Assembly: GCA_000708835.1 (NCBI GenBank) | Contig: DF237025.1 | Location: forward strand, 155,667 to 219,666 | Origin: Klebsormidium nitens | Lineage: Eukaryota > Streptophyta > Klebsormidiophyceae > Klebsormidiales > Klebsormidiaceae | Direction: 5' to 3' | Length of the DNA: 64,000 bases | Shown: in pieces, positions 25,501-37,015 of the stretch | Layout of the letters: every line of letters starts with the position of its first letter | How positions within the stretch are numbered: position 1 is the stretch's first letter | Position numbers and translations under genes: made by a program | The notes under the pieces: model-generated | What the model was told of the DNA's origin: nothing | The model's database searches: none | What the model saw: the letters and a program-made list of their open reading frames with translations, nothing else

Positions 25501-27869
25501 ATGGTTTGGCTCGACAAGCCCTCTGCGTCGGCTCTATTTGACACGCTGTGGTGCAGGAACAATGTTTCTTGGTCCACGAGCCTGACCTGCTCAGCCTTGG
25601 AATATAACCAGTTTGGCACCGCTCTATTCGAAGCTTCAGGAGTCTGGCACTTCTTAAAGCAAGTTACCAGCACGAGACAACGAAACTCGAGTTCCGGATC
25701 GCCGCCTTTTTATGAATCTTCGCCTGCGTTGATTCACGATCCCCACCACTTTCTTGTAGAGCGCGCGCGGGCGGCTCGAGTGTGCAGTGCTCTTTCCAAA
25801 GTTTCAGGATTTTGGCGAATCTTTAAGAAGTCACCAGAACGGGTAATGAAGGTCAACTTCCCGACTCCTACTTTTCAATGATCGTCGACTGCATGCCACC
25901 TACAATCACTATGTGTTTGCAGGGCACGCGCGGGGCGGCTTGAGTGCACGATGCAAAACATTGCGGACGAGCTTGCGCAGACGTTCCCGGAGCGCCTTTC
26001 GCCGGAAGCGTACGAAGATTTGGACACGTTTGTCGTGTACAACTCGCGGACCAAGGTGTCATCGTCCGCGAAGCGGAGGAGAAAGCCGGGGGAGATGAAC
26101 CTGCATCAGGTGGGTCACGAATTGGGTCAGGCGCAAGTGAGCGGGGGTTTAGGAAGGAGAGAATTTCGGTCGATAACTTTTTTCTGACGGTGACAGGCTG
26201 TCGAGCTCTTCAGTGGGTTCAGCGGCGGTAGGTCCAGCTTTATTTTGCGCTTCCATGCTCTTCGAAACGTCCGGTCTTGGAGATCCAGACTTCGTAGGAC
26301 TCTAGAGGGGGTTTATGACAGCCTGAGGCAGACGCCGCTGGATCGCCCTTGTCTGTTTCATAAGGTCGCCTGGCGTTTCGAAAACTGTCTGTCCGGTGAA
26401 CAGATTTCACCGTTTATCCAGACGCTTCTGCGTGCAGGGCCCCTGACTCCAAGTCTTTACCTCGCTTCGTATCTCTTCAACCCCAGCTTTTCCTCTTCAA
26501 ATCAACCAGAGGTATTGCCCCATTTGCCGCAGGTTTTGAACCAGTTACAACAGCCCAAGTTATAAGAAGACAACCTGCGTGGGACTGGTGCGTTAATCTT
26601 GGAGGCTCAGGGTGGGCAAAAGGGTGCACGTTTTCGGCTTTTTATTTCAAATGTTCGCTTTGTACTTTTTGTCGGTGTTTGCTTTGTTTTTATCCAAATG
26701 TGAGCTTGTTCTAACCATCCTGATATTTATTCCTTTTGCAGACGCCGGACGGTTCCTTCTTCGACCTGATGGCCAACGCGCACGACCTGCTGACGCAGTG
26801 TGACGTGGCGCTGCCGCCGGTGGGCGCCAAGGCCGAGTACCTCCAAAAGGGGCCGCCGTTCTTCGTGTTGCTCCACCCCGCGCTCGGGCCGCTCTGGGAC
26901 GTCATCCGACAAAAGGTGAGCGCTCTTATAAGGAAGTTACACATATTTGTCAATCAAAATGTGGATCTTGCTGCGAAGCGATTCGTAGCTCTGACACGTC
27001 ACCCGACAGAAGGTGGGCGCCTGGATTTGAGTACATTTCGTTCTCGCAGAATTGATCTCTTGGGAGCTTTTCCAGTTCTCATTCTTTAGTCTTGCTAAAA
27101 CGCGATGTGACGAGACATGGGGTCCGTTTTCTAAACCCACTCAAGAACTTGTTGGAGTCGTCCTTTCTCCCTTCGTAATGGTTGGGACGGTTGCCCACAG
27201 AAGGTGGACGTCGGTCCTCAGTTCCAATCAGACTAACTCCTTTGGAAGCATGGGCGTTCATTCTATTACACTTCTGCTCCGATGCAGATTGTCGGGGGGT
27301 CCCTGGCCCGAGGAGGCGAGCTCCAGCTCGAGATTGCCGAGCTGTGCATGCGCCACGTGTCAGTCGAGGGCAGCCTCATGATCCGCGCCGAGAACGTGAT
27401 GGGCGAGGCTTCCGTCCGGCGGACGTCCGGATCGATCCGGGAGCGGATCCTCACGTTCGGACGGCGCACCGCGCGGTGCCGGCTAGAAAACGTGACGGTT
27501 CGGAACATGGGCATCGACTGGAGCTGTCTGGCCAACGTGTACTGGCAGAACCGGCTTCAAAGAGACGAGATGCTAGAGGTCGTTTTGCACAGCGACGCGG
27601 AACTAGACGCGAGAGACGTTGTTTTAGAAGGGGGGGAGAGGATCGAGGTGCCAGCGGGACACCGGTTGAGGATCACCCGGGCGCCAAACGGCGGCCAAGT
27701 CAGGCGGTTGGAGCCGCTCGAGAAAGGGGTCGGGGGAGAGTCCCTACCGTCGTGGCATTGGCAACACAAACTGCGGGAGAATGGGAGGGTAGAACTGACT
27801 CTGGTCGAGGGGCCCGAGCGGCCGGCAGAGCAGACAGAGAGTGCCTTGGCCGCTTCAGGCAAGAATTGA
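19568..27869 (+). CDS. UGP3: plastid UDP-glucose pyrophosphorylase, UGP3 type
   Basis: Nine exons in consistent phase: 19568-20770, 21786-21935, 22386-22547, 23217-23389, 24227-24356, 24729-24991, 25923-26109, 26742-26915, 27288-27869, giving 1,007 residues (Arabidopsis UGP3 is about 880). UGP3 makes UDP-glucose in the plastid stroma from glucose-1-phosphate and UTP, feeding SQD1 and sulfolipid synthesis. The nucleotidyltransferase glycine loop YPLGGAGDRLG lies at 410-420. Family blocks follow in order: CGRTLLEGLIRDLQ, PVAIMTSAAKDNH, GRGSFRLFEQPLVPVV, LKPGGHGVIWKLA, RLECTMQNIAD, FVVYNSRTKVSSSAKRRRK and LLHPALGPLWDVIRQK. A beta-helix-like C-terminal domain contains GIDWSCLANVYW. The Arg-rich N-terminus suits a transit peptide. 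Intron 2 has a GC donor (CAG|GCAAGG). Introns 3, 6 and 8 carry duplicated exon edges. Confidence 0.95.
21936..21937 (+). other. non-canonical GC splice donor, UGP3 intron 2
   Basis: The exon ends GACCTGCAG and the intron begins GCAAGG. The next exon resumes in phase with GCGCGGGAGTAC (AREY), matching the family sequence RDLQAREY. No GT donor is available that keeps the frame. The flanks fit the strong consensus (AG|GCAAG) usual for GC-AG introns. Confidence 0.85.
22578..22720 (+). repeat. degenerate tandem repeat in UGP3 intron 3
   Basis: A unit of roughly 72 bp recurs, built around TGACGT(G/C)AGAAGGGGA, GGAGTCGTTTACTC and GGCGTACT. A first copy is near 22581, a second near 22652 and a weaker third start near 22690. 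It does not resemble the flanking exons. Confidence 0.5.
23027..23092 (+). repeat. intronic echo of the 5' edge of UGP3 exon 4
   Basis: This stretch (AAGGCTACTCGCTTATAC, then GTGGTCGCGGTGGCTGCGG) matches, with substitutions, the true intron-exon border at 23193-23258 (AAGGCGACTCGTTTACAT, then TGGTTCCGGTGGTTGCCGCGG). The offset is about 166 bp. The acceptor AG is lost in the copy, since CTGCTG replaces TTGCAG. Confidence 0.8.
24945..25432 (+). repeat. four tandem copies of the 3' edge of UGP3 exon 6
   Basis: The first copy is the real exon end, with GACCACACGGGGCGGTTGCA leading into the donor. Degenerate copies follow at about 25095-25150, 25230-25292 and 25371-25432, spaced about 140 bp. Each contains the GGACCACACGGGG-like core, and the first two retain an AG|GTGA donor. 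Flanking intron sequence (ATGGAAC, AGCTTCATA/AGCTTTAGAA) is repeated too. The second copy has an in-frame stop (GAGTAGAAG), so the copies are non-coding. Confidence 0.9.
25753..25790 (+). repeat. intronic echo of the 5' edge of UGP3 exon 7
   Basis: TTGTAGAGCGCGCGCGGGCG followed by GCTCGAGTGTGCAGTGC closely resembles the true acceptor and exon start at 25917-25955 (TTGCAGGGCACGCGCGGGGC, then GGCTTGAGTGCACGATGC). The offset is about 165 bp. The AG dinucleotide is kept (GTAG). Confidence 0.75.
26996..27213 (+). repeat. two intronic echoes of the 3' edge of UGP3 exon 8
   Basis: The real border at 26896-26925 reads GTCATCCGACAAAAGGTGAG. Similar strings recur at about 26996-27018 (GTCACCCGACAGAAGGTGGG) and, weaker, at 27188-27210 (GTTGCCCACAGAAGGTGGAC). 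Both retain an AAGGTG donor core. Confidence 0.6.
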
Positions 27870-28979
27870 TAGGGCGGCATCGGAGCGTCATGCACCGGAC
27901 TTGCGCAAGCGTTTTTCCTACTGACTTCGTTCTTCATTTGCGAGCGGGAATAAATCTTTTTCAGGGCTGCAAATGTGAAGGTTCGAGTCGTATGCTCAGG
28001 TGGAGTGTATGCTGAGCCGGCCCAGTACATCATGCTTGGGTTTTGGGCGGCGGCTGGGCTGCCAGGCCAGGGCTAGCTTTCTATTGAAGCATTGTCGCCG
28101 TGTTACGTATGCGCACGTATCATGCATCATGATTGGCCGGCGCGGGCAGTCATGCTGGTGCGTCGGAGGATCCAACATCTATGAAACGTTGCCGGATTAA
28201 TTCATAGCCTAGCCGGCAGCAGCTTTTTAGCTTCGACCAAAGTGTAGGTTCATATCTTAGTATACATCGGTTGCCGATCATATGCGTACAGGTATCGAGG
28301 ACTGCAACTGCCGCAGTGCCTAGCTAGCTGAATGATACTAACATGCTTAGTAGTGGTCCTCCGCCCCCTCATGCATGTTGATATATACACCGCTGACTAG
28401 CGCATGTCTGCTAAGGACTAGCTGAATGTATGGCCCAACGATCATGTTGGATCGTTGATATGTGCGTATCTGGCATGATTGCTTATAGAAGGATTTTGCC
28501 TCGGTGTATGCATAATCACATATGTCATGGGTGTTGCGTCGATGGCCTTGGTTATAACATCTGAACCGCCACACCTCGCGCATCTAAATTCAAGCCACGA
28601 ACTTGGGCTGCAAACGGTCGAATTAGCCGGGTCAAGCTAGTACCATTTGGAGCGTCAGCTGCGACATCTCCAATCGCAATCGCGAGCCTGAGCTTAGAGG
28701 TCAGCTTGGGGTAACCATGTTCCTTTCACAAACTATATTTTTCTATGATTGCGCTGGACCCTTATAAAACTTGGTCGCTTGATTTAACCAGATGAGATCC
28801 AATCGAGTCACGGTCTACAACGGCTTCAATGAGTATAATGTCCTATAGCCTTCTAGTGCGAGCTTGCTGATCTTGCTGCCACCTACTTAAGTCGCACCAG
28901 GCATATTTAACACGCACAAACAAACAACCCATCATAGCCCTGTACATACTCACACCTTCAATAGTAGTTGCATAAAAAC
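27870..28979. other. intergenic region between convergent genes
   Basis: This must contain the 3' ends of UGP3 (plus strand) and beta-ureidopropionase (minus strand). I saw no further exon, RNA gene or clear repeat. CTAGCTAG-type motifs and AT-rich stretches are scattered through it. Confidence 0.4.
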
Positions 28980-31296
28980 CTACAAGGACGGATCCTTAAT
29001 GACCTGAGGAACGAAGTCCGGCTTCACATACTCGCTCAGTAGCTTCGCATACATCTCATAGCGTGCCGTCAACCGAAACCCCCACTTGTCCTTCACCTGC
29101 TGGCAAAGGTTGAGATCCATATCTGCAATCATGAGCCCGTCGCGACACCGCGATAGGCTGGGCGTCCGAGAAGCGTCCGGCCCTGCGAAGTAGCTCGACC
29201 CGTAAAAGTGTCCGAAGTCCTTGTGCGCGCCCTTGCCGTCGCCGGATGTGAACGCGTTGGGGAAGGTTTCGGTGCCGACGCGGTTGATCGCGGCCACGAA
29301 ATACGTGTTGGCAATTGCGGCATTGCGCGCCTAGGAAGGGAACATGAGAAGAAACGTTATGAAGGAAGAAACCACGGGTCATTTCGCAAGCATAAGATTT
29401 TGTCCAGGCCCAATCGACCCTCTGAAGTAAAGTCGAGGCCGACCTTCATACTCTGATCGTGTCTGTAAAGCCCATGTTGTGTCAACAAGGACATGGACTT
29501 TTCTGCTGCACGACCCACTTAAGTGATCGACCGCCAAACCTCATGATTGCAACATCCAAGACCAATTTGAGCACCAGAAAAAGGTGTCCCCAAGCCCCAC
29601 CTCAACGGACCACATCGGTTCGCTCAGCTCCCCCACTGTTGCTGACGGGTTGAACACAATCTCCGCTCCATTGAGACCAAAGCCCATCCAGTTAAGGGGA
29701 TGATGCCGCCCGTAACAGATGTTGATCGCGATCTTTCCAAAGGCAGTTTCGAAGACAGGATGTCCGGTGTTCCCCTCCAAGTAGTAGGTGCTCTCGTTGA
29801 AGTCACCGACCCGTGGGATGTGATTCTGCATGGAATAGAAAGGGGTTCCGCGTATGAGGAAAGTTCTCACAAAATGGCGAACTTTTTGAATCAAAGGCTT
29901 TGGAAGAGGTTTTGTGGCTCAGATTCAAGGCAAGAACTTTTATCGGGGCAATTTGGCCACAGGAGAACGAGGATGCTTGAGCAGATCTATGATCTTTTCA
30001 CTGTCGCGTATTCAAGATTGAGATGGGGGTATTCAATTCTCGAATGATGAATAGGAGTGGACCATGTTCAATCAACTGCGGCTCTGCTGCGCTCAAAGGT
30101 TTCTTGCAGGCAATCGAACATGAACTGCTTGAATAGGCACTACCATGACACCAGCTTCTCTTCCACGGACAAACCTCCAGATTATCGAAGAACCAACTCT
30201 CACCAACCCACCTTCCGGTGCTTCCCGATCACGTTGCCGTTGTTTCCAATGACAACAGCTGTGTTCCAGATCGTTCCCCCATGCGCTTCGTCCCTTTCCA
30301 AGATCGGGCTGACTAACACCATGTTGTGTTTTCGCGCCAGGTCTTGGCAGAAGCGAGTGCTCGGGCCGGTCTCGGCACTCTCAGCAAACTCAGACCACTC
30401 CCTTTCTCTGGTGCAGAATGCAAAGGGCATCGGCCAAGCCTCCTGTAAAGTAAGATTTATTAAGATTAAAAACATCAGTAAAACAGACAAAATTATCAGG
30501 AGCATCATTCAAATACTAATTTGTTGTGATGATAAAGTAAGGTGCAGATTGGTAATCATCGGAAAGGGCGGGACGTGTTCCGCGAAGTGGAAGTGACCTT
30601 TTCCTGTCCTTCACACATGGGGCAGGCTAGAAGGTCGCGCGTTTTGAGAAACTCAATCAGGGGAGCGATGTTGAGGCAAACCGTTGCTAGAACGCATCCT
30701 TGGCTTCGAGGGCATACCTTCTGCAGGCTTCACAGTCCCTGTTTCCATGTGGCAACTTGGCAAAACATGCGGTGGCGATGCGCCAATTGACTGGGATAGT
30801 CCAACCCTGAGTTACTGCTTTCAAACCCTAATCTCAACCTCTTTCAGAAACCCTGCGAGCTCACCTGCAAACACAGGATCTTCACACTCGCTGCCCCCGC
30901 CGCCTCAACGATGCTCTTTACCCGGTTGAAGATTGCCTGCCGCTGCTTCGCGTAGGGCGCGGTCGTCGGCAGCACGATCGCATTCTGAACCACCCCAACC
31001 CTAACAACCCTCGGCGCCCTCAATTGCTCAGCCGCTGCTGAGAACTGATAAGCCTGGATGTCGAAGTCTTGCTTTTCAGCAGAGGAAAGAACTTCTTCTG
31101 AGAGGGGGAGCTCAGAGACGGGCTTGCCGCTTTTCGATCCGTGCAGGACGCGCAGCGCCTCTTCGAGCTTGTCAGAGGGGACATACTCTTTCAGGAGCTG
31201 CTCGAGCGACTCGAAGCCAGCTAGGGAGCCTGGGGTCGTGGCGGGGCGCTTGCCTGAGCTGGGGGGACGAGCTCCATCGGCCTCGAGGGGCGCCAT
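28980..31296 (-). CDS. PYD3: beta-ureidopropionase (N-carbamoyl-beta-alanine amidohydrolase)
   Basis: Four phase-0 exons, 31296-30865, 30442-30212, 29825-29601 and 29330-28980, encode 412 residues, close to the 384-408 of animal and plant enzymes. It catalyses the last step of reductive pyrimidine breakdown: hydrolysis of N-carbamoyl-beta-alanine to beta-alanine, CO2 and ammonia (EC 3.5.1.6). Nitrilase-fold catalytic residues are visible: Glu145 ([14 protein letters not shown]), Lys221 ([20 protein letters not shown]) and Cys258 ([12 protein letters not shown]). Other hallmarks are [40 protein letters not shown] and RYEMYAKLL. The first about 90 residues match the extended plant/animal N-terminus ([20 protein letters not shown]). 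The gene is divergent from the SET gene 391 bp upstream. No oddity was seen in the catalytic core. Confidence 0.97.
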
Positions 31297-31687
31297 CTTT
31301 GCACTTCAGATCTCCAGTGATGCTTCCCTAGGTCCTGTACTCCTGTGTGCAGCGCTCTTGAAGGAGAAGATAATTTGAATTAAATGGTACATGACTCATG
31401 AGTGCATCTCTTTCCCCCTTCCCCTGATGAAGAAGCCAAGCGAAATCTACGGGACCCGGCAACGCAACTTAAAAGCGGAAGTTCTAGGCGTCCTCGTTCA
31501 AGGCTCAGAGAGTCATTCCTTTGAACCCTTAAACTTTTGAAGCCCATGTGCAACTTGGAACACTGCTCAAGCAATGTGAAACAAACCATGTGAGCTTCTG
31601 CTTCATGCAAATGCTCTTGGCGGGTTGCATGGCCCGGGGCCGTAGCTAGGCTGCAGAAAAAAAAAAGCTGTCCTTCTCTGGGCATGC
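31297..31687. promoter_or_regulatory. compact divergent promoter region
   Basis: The 391 bp between the start codons of beta-ureidopropionase (minus) and the SET-domain gene (plus) must hold both 5' untranslated regions and both promoters. A run of ten A's lies at about 31660, close to the SET gene start. No TATA box stands out. Shared control is inferred from layout only. Confidence 0.5.
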
Positions 31688-34600
31688 ATGGATCTCCTGA
31701 CGGACGCGATTGGTCTTCTGGCATCTGATGGCGAGGAACGGAAACCAGCTGCACGGGCTCGAGGAATTGAGAAGCGGTCCGAATCGCCGTCCGACTTTAT
31801 CAGCCAAGAGGACAGCATTCCCTTTGGGCCGATCTTCCCTCTCCCCCAGTTCGGCGAGGGCGCTGATCGGTTGATAGGGGTGTCCGACTTTAGTTTACCG
31901 CCAGACTTTGAGAAGCGTTTCCTCTGGTATCAGAAGCGAACGGAGAAGCACTATGAACGGCAGGGCAAGCCCCTGCCTTCAAAGACGCTCACAAGCAAAG
32001 ATGAAAGGAATATGGCCAAAGCGGAGAAGGAGGGGTTGAGCAACGGAGAGGGGGGGCTTGCGATTGTTGGACGAGGTGAGGGCGTGCTACGACTTGGGCT
32101 TCAGAACATTACTTTATCTTAACTGGTTGTAAAGTTAGTCGATGGCTGGGTGGTTTTACGTCACTCCTGCTTTGAAAGATGATTACAAGTCTGGTGGAAT
32201 GCAGGACATTTTTACACCGTTGAACATGTAGTCAAGTCCTTGGCGCGGAGCCAGAGTAGCCCAGCTACGGTGTTGGCAAGTAGCAGGTCCCGCCTCCGTT
32301 GAAACCCCACTACATTAAGTTCCTTTCTAGTTCATGCCCCTCTGAAATCCCTCCAATCCCTGGTCCATGAAAAATCCTGAAGAAAAGTCCCGGAAAGTCC
32401 ATGTTTCTGGTCTTACCCCTGTTCTAAATGACACTTCTCCCCAAATCACTCCTGAGCACTTTTAGAAAAGTCCAAGACGATTCAAAGTTATCGAACCACA
32501 GATTCTCTCGACAACAAACGTTAACCAGACAGAAATTTGTAAACATAGGTCGGAGCGGTGGCTCCGGCAACAAGCCCCCCGCCTACAAGCACCTGAGGAG
32601 GAACACATTCTTCCGGAGGAGCCATGTTGTTCTGCCCCCCGACGAGATCCAGGTGTGCGAGTGCCGCCCGAGCGAGGGATGTGCGTTGGACCACTGCTTG
32701 AATGCAGTCACGCACTGGGAGTGCACGCCGGGGTATTGCCCGTGCGGGGAAGAGTGCCAGAACCAGGTGAGGACTGTGATCCACGTAATCGTCAAAAACG
32801 TGAGAGACAAGTTTCGAATTGAGGAACTGATCCAAATGGTGCGAGACCATTGCAGATGGTGGTATGGTGTATGACTTTAGAAACAGGAACGTAGGAGACA
32901 AGGACAGGGGTCGATTGTGTGTCAATGTGTCCTCGTTATACTCAGATTAGCGAGGGATCCTGATATTAGTTCGTAGGCTTCGTTAACCCACTTTGATTCC
33001 TCGCTCGTCAGTGCCAGCATTTCATGTGCATTCTCTCCAGACAAAGATAGATAGCCCATAGAGTGGAAACCGGCTATTGTCTCTCCTGTTCGGAACAGGA
33101 CGTTTTGGGCGCAGTGTCATTTCATTGAGCATCCCATGCCCATTCTATGGTCCAAATCCTTTTGGAAACCGGGTGTAATAACATCAAAGTGAATCTGTAA
33201 AGCGTGTAGATGGGGGTTCCTCTTCGCTTGAAATGCCCCCATTACTTCGTTCCGTGCAGCGCTTTCAGCGATGTCAGTACGCAGACGTCAAGCCATGCAA
33301 AACGGAGGGGAGGGGTTGGGGTCTCTATGCGCAGGAAGATATCAAGGTGAGGTCGTATCTACTTGCCCGAAACTTTGAAGTGAATCTACCTTCTTTTCTA
33401 CCTCCCTTCTCTTCCTCCTCTTTCAACTCTTGTTCGAGAAGCCGGTAGGTCGTGAGTAGTACAAACGGATTGGAAGACAATACTCTCAATTTACTCTGCC
33501 CGAGACATGACATCCAGGAAGGCACGCGGCTTCGATCTTGATTCACAGAATTCAACGTGAAGAGTTAATGGAACGGAGTACATTGTTGCAATCCGTGCGG
33601 TGGATCCTGAACCAACAAATCCCAAATTTCCTCGGTCGAAATCCGCGGTTGGACAGAGAAAAACTGCTCCTGGAACGCAGGCTGGCCAGTTCGTGGTGGA
33701 GTACTGCGGGGAGATCATCAACGACAGGGAGGCCGTCAAGCGCTCCGAGGACTACCGACGGGAGGGTGAGCAGCCTCATCTGGGCCTGCTCTACACGTCC
33801 GCTGCCTGTGGGTACGCTTGTCAAAGGCTTGAAAGCGGATGCTCCAGTTAACGCATGAAAGAACAACGTGAGGGGTATATTGCGTTTCGTAAACCTCAAG
33901 GGGTGACGAGTCCACAGCTGAATCAGGTCAGGCAGCGAGTCGAGGCTGCGCGCCGCATTCGACAGGTGGACGAGGGTCCGTTTGACACTTGAAGATCAAT
34001 TGAGAGTTCCTAAAATAATGCAAATGCATTGGTCGGGCTAACGTGACTGCAAGGTATTGCCGTTGCTACTGAATACACGCATGAAAGCACCCATCTTAGC
34101 GACAAGCAAAGTGTGCGTGCTCCAGCTCTCACGCCGCGCCTACAAAACGTTCCTTCTTCTCCAGGCCTGCGCGACCACTACATGCTCATTCTGAGCGGCT
34201 CGGAGGTTATTGACGCCACCAAGAAGGGCAGCTACGGCCGCTTCATCAACCACTCCTGGTGAGCGCTGCCGACGTCATCTGGCTTGCTGACGTCATCTTT
34301 GCTGGGCTGACGGCTTGAAGCCGTACTCCTTCTGGCGGGCCAGGGTTGTGGGTGGCTAAGCGATTGCTGAGTTCCGGGATGCAGCGTACGCGCAGGTCCC
34401 GTTTGGATTATGCGTACGATAATCGAAACGGCTATGTCCGGCTAGTTCGGACTTTCCTGCCCGGCTCCTTAGGCTCGCACAGGCCATCTCCAACCTCGAA
34501 ACCCTGTTAAAACCAGTCACTTCCATACTCCTAAGTGTCAAGTTCTTGATCGGCCGCAGCCCAAATCCAGTCAGTCTGACACTCATTACCCCACCTCCGT

Positions 34601-37015
34601 TCCTTCAGTAACCCCAGCTGCGTAACCAAGAAGTGGAACGTGCTGGGCGAGGTGCGCGTCGGCGTGTTTGCGCACCGCGATATCCCACGCGGCGAGGAGC
34701 TGACGTACGACTACGACTTCGAGTGGTACGGCGGGGAGAAGGTGCGCTGCCGCTGCGGCGCGGCCAACTGCATTGGCTTCCTGGGCGCCAAGTCGAAGCG
34801 GTTCAAGGAGGATCTGGTGCTGTGGGAGGACGACGACGAACGGTGCGCGCTCGCCCCATTTTCGGGTCGCTTTTCAGAGGTTTCGGGGTTAAATTTTCTT
34901 GTGAGGTTGTTCAGTGTTCTGTTTTGAGATTGTTTTCTCGCTCTGTGCCTTGAGCGCTACAAGGAGGACTTCACGCTGTGGAGGACGAGCTGAAGTTGTG
35001 CTTAGCGCTTTTTGGTAACTCGGGTTCTAGGGTTTGCACTTTGAGGATTCGAGAATTTGAGGGCATTGAGCAGATTCTGTGTTTTGTATCAAAGCCCGTC
35101 GAGGACCTCGTGCCATAGGACGACGATGATAAGCGCTGCCCGCGTGCACAAGTCTCGATTTTATGTCGAATTAGGTGTATGTTGAGTTAGATCAGTTCCC
35201 CGGGCTCACACAAACTATGAACCTAAACCTAAAATTAACTTGCTCCGCACCTGTACCCACCCTAAACCCCCAAATTAACCCCATCCGTCCCCCGGGCATG
35301 ACCTAACTCAACATAACCGTAACTCAACGTAGAATCGATGTTACTCTCGCATCCGCGCCTGCCCGCTTCTTGGGGTGCAGGATCTGAAGACTCAACATTC
35401 TGAGTCCTATCTGAAAAATTAAGTATTCCCTATGATTGTCCTGTCTTTCTTGTAGATGTTCTCTTTTCGTTGTTGTTTTTTTTTCTTTTGCCTGGTTTAT
35501 CAATTTCTGCGTCCGCTGCTTAGCTTCGCCCTTGGCGATCGGTCTTCCCTTTCCCCCATTGTTGGTCCTTGTTTCGTCCACGCTTCTCTTGTTCCTTCGT
35601 GCTGTCGTTCCTGTTCCCCAATTCCGCTGTACCTTGTTTCTGGGAGCCGTTGGTTCTAATCGGCCGTTGCAATCGCCTCTGTGTAGTCGCTTGCCAGAAA
35701 AGCTGGTTATTGCCAATAATCGCGTCATTGAACGATGACGATCATAATCAGCATGCATGCCCTTCGTCATATCCGACCAAACCTTCCGGATACGTCCTAC
35801 ATTACAGACGTCTCTCAAGTTCTCCGGCGTGGTTGTATCGAGCTTTTTCCACTCTACTCCTCTTCTGCGGCCACTGCCTGCTTGCAACCGATCAGCTCGG
35901 CTGTAGGGCTGTATTTGCGTGCTTGTGGATCGAGTTTCTATACTTTGCCACAGAACTGAAAGCTCAAAAGCGTGGCAATCCAGGGAAGCGTACGTCTCTC
36001 TGTTTGTTTCGTTTCTGTCGCTTGTCGCTGTTCTGAAGTGGTAGCTTTTGCCCTGTCGTCCAGATATGAGATCGACAACGTGCCCACTTATGACTCGGAC
36101 GACGAGCCTATCGGCGGGCGGCAGCACGCCTACTACTCGTCAGACGGGGAAGCGTTCTCGGGTGACTCTGGCGGCGTATTTGACACCCTCAGGAAGGGCG
36201 ACTCTGCAGCCAGGCCGCTGACCCAGAAGGTCGCCCGTAAACGGAGTCCGGAACCCGGTGTTGAGAACGGGCGGCCGGCTTTGCCGCTGAAGAAAAGAAA
36301 AGTGGGGCAAAGAGTTGGGGACACGGAGACCCAGCAACTGGAGGGAGTGTCAGTCTTGGCAAATTCGGACGCGGCAATCGAAATTCCGACTTCTCAAGTT
36401 GTGCGGTCCAGTTTCGAAGTGTCTGCGTCAGTTGACGGAATCGCGATTGCGGGGGCTGGCCTGGCGGGGCGATCGACGGTTGTGGAGGGCCAATCGCACG
36501 ACCGGATGCGACCGGGGTCCAAGCCTGTGCGAAAGCGGGTTAAGAAGGAGGTTACTGGTTTGGCAGCCCGGTTAAGGGTGGTCAAGGAGCACAAGAAGGT
36601 GGTTAGGGGCTCGGGGATCACGGGGGGCCGGTTGGTGGTTACGAAACCGAGTGCGAAGGCGCTGTTGAACGGTGGGCGGAGGGGAAGGTTGAGGAAAAAC
36701 TTGGTGGTTAGGGATGCGTTAATCAAGAAGGTTAGTGCGGTCGAGTGGGTCCCGTCGGAGGCTGCAAGGAGGGAGATTCTGGCGAAGGAACGGGCGTTGT
36801 CCGAAGCGAGAGCGGATCTGGAGCGATTGGAAGAAGAGCTCAGACCGAAGATGCAAGCGTGCGTTGAGTCAAAAGGGGCATTAAATGTTGCGGATGCGAA
36901 GCGGTGGGTGAGCAGTGAATGCCTGGTTGCCAAAGTGGCGTTTGAGAGACACTTCGCATACATCATGCACGGGCTTGGACTTACGGACCTTGTATCTGCT
37001 GCTAGCTTGAAGTGA
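31688..37015 (+). CDS. ASHH1: ASHH1/SDG26-type SET-domain histone methyltransferase
   Basis: Seven exons in consistent phase: 31688-32075, 32549-32766, 33260-33346, 33681-33765, 34165-34258, 34609-34842, 36064-37015, giving about 685 residues. The Cys-rich AWS domain (CECRPSEGCALDHCLN, ECTPGYCPCGEECQNQ) is followed by SET: GRGWGLYAQEDIKAGQFVVE, YCGEIINDREA, the AdoMet/catalytic GRFINHSCNPSC and ELTYDYDFEWYGG. Post-SET is CRCGAANC. The order and KKWNVLGEVRVGVFAHRDI match Arabidopsis ASHH1, a nuclear enzyme linked to H3K36/K4 methylation and flowering control. The C-terminus has basic stretches (LKKRKV, KPVRKRVKKE) that look like nuclear signals and a conserved helical end (AKRWVSSECLVAKVAFERHF). 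It is longer than Arabidopsis ASHH1 (about 490 residues) at both ends. The long intron 6 holds duplicated exon edges and a foldback element. Confidence 0.95.
34797..35150 (+). repeat. tandem echoes of the 3' edge of ASHH1 exon 6
   Basis: The true exon end (TTCAAGGAGGATCTGGTGCT, then GTGGGAGGACGACGAC) is echoed at about 34958-35012 (CTACAAGGAGGACTTCACGC, then TGTGGAGGACGAGCTG) and more weakly at 35099-35152 (GAGGACCTCGTGCCATAGGA, then CGACGATGATAAGCGCTG). Spacing is about 145-160 bp. Both copies keep an AGCGCT/GCGC tail like that after the real donor, but the donor GT is degraded. Stops (TGA, TAG, TAA) interrupt the copies. Confidence 0.8.
35179..35314. repeat. foldback (MITE-like) element in ASHH1 intron 6
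   Basis: The left arm ATGTTGAGTTAGATCAG runs into CCCCGGG. The right arm is CCCCGGGCATGACC followed by TAACTCAACAT. The arms are inverted copies with few mismatches around about 85 bp that include CCTAAACCTAAA-type strings. A further AACTCAAC copy lies just to the right. No coding capacity. Confidence 0.6.

Noticed and set aside
35215-35290. Telomere-like CCTAAACCTAAA and CCCTAAACCCCC strings
   Set aside because: Only a few irregular units lie inside a foldback element, not a telomeric array.
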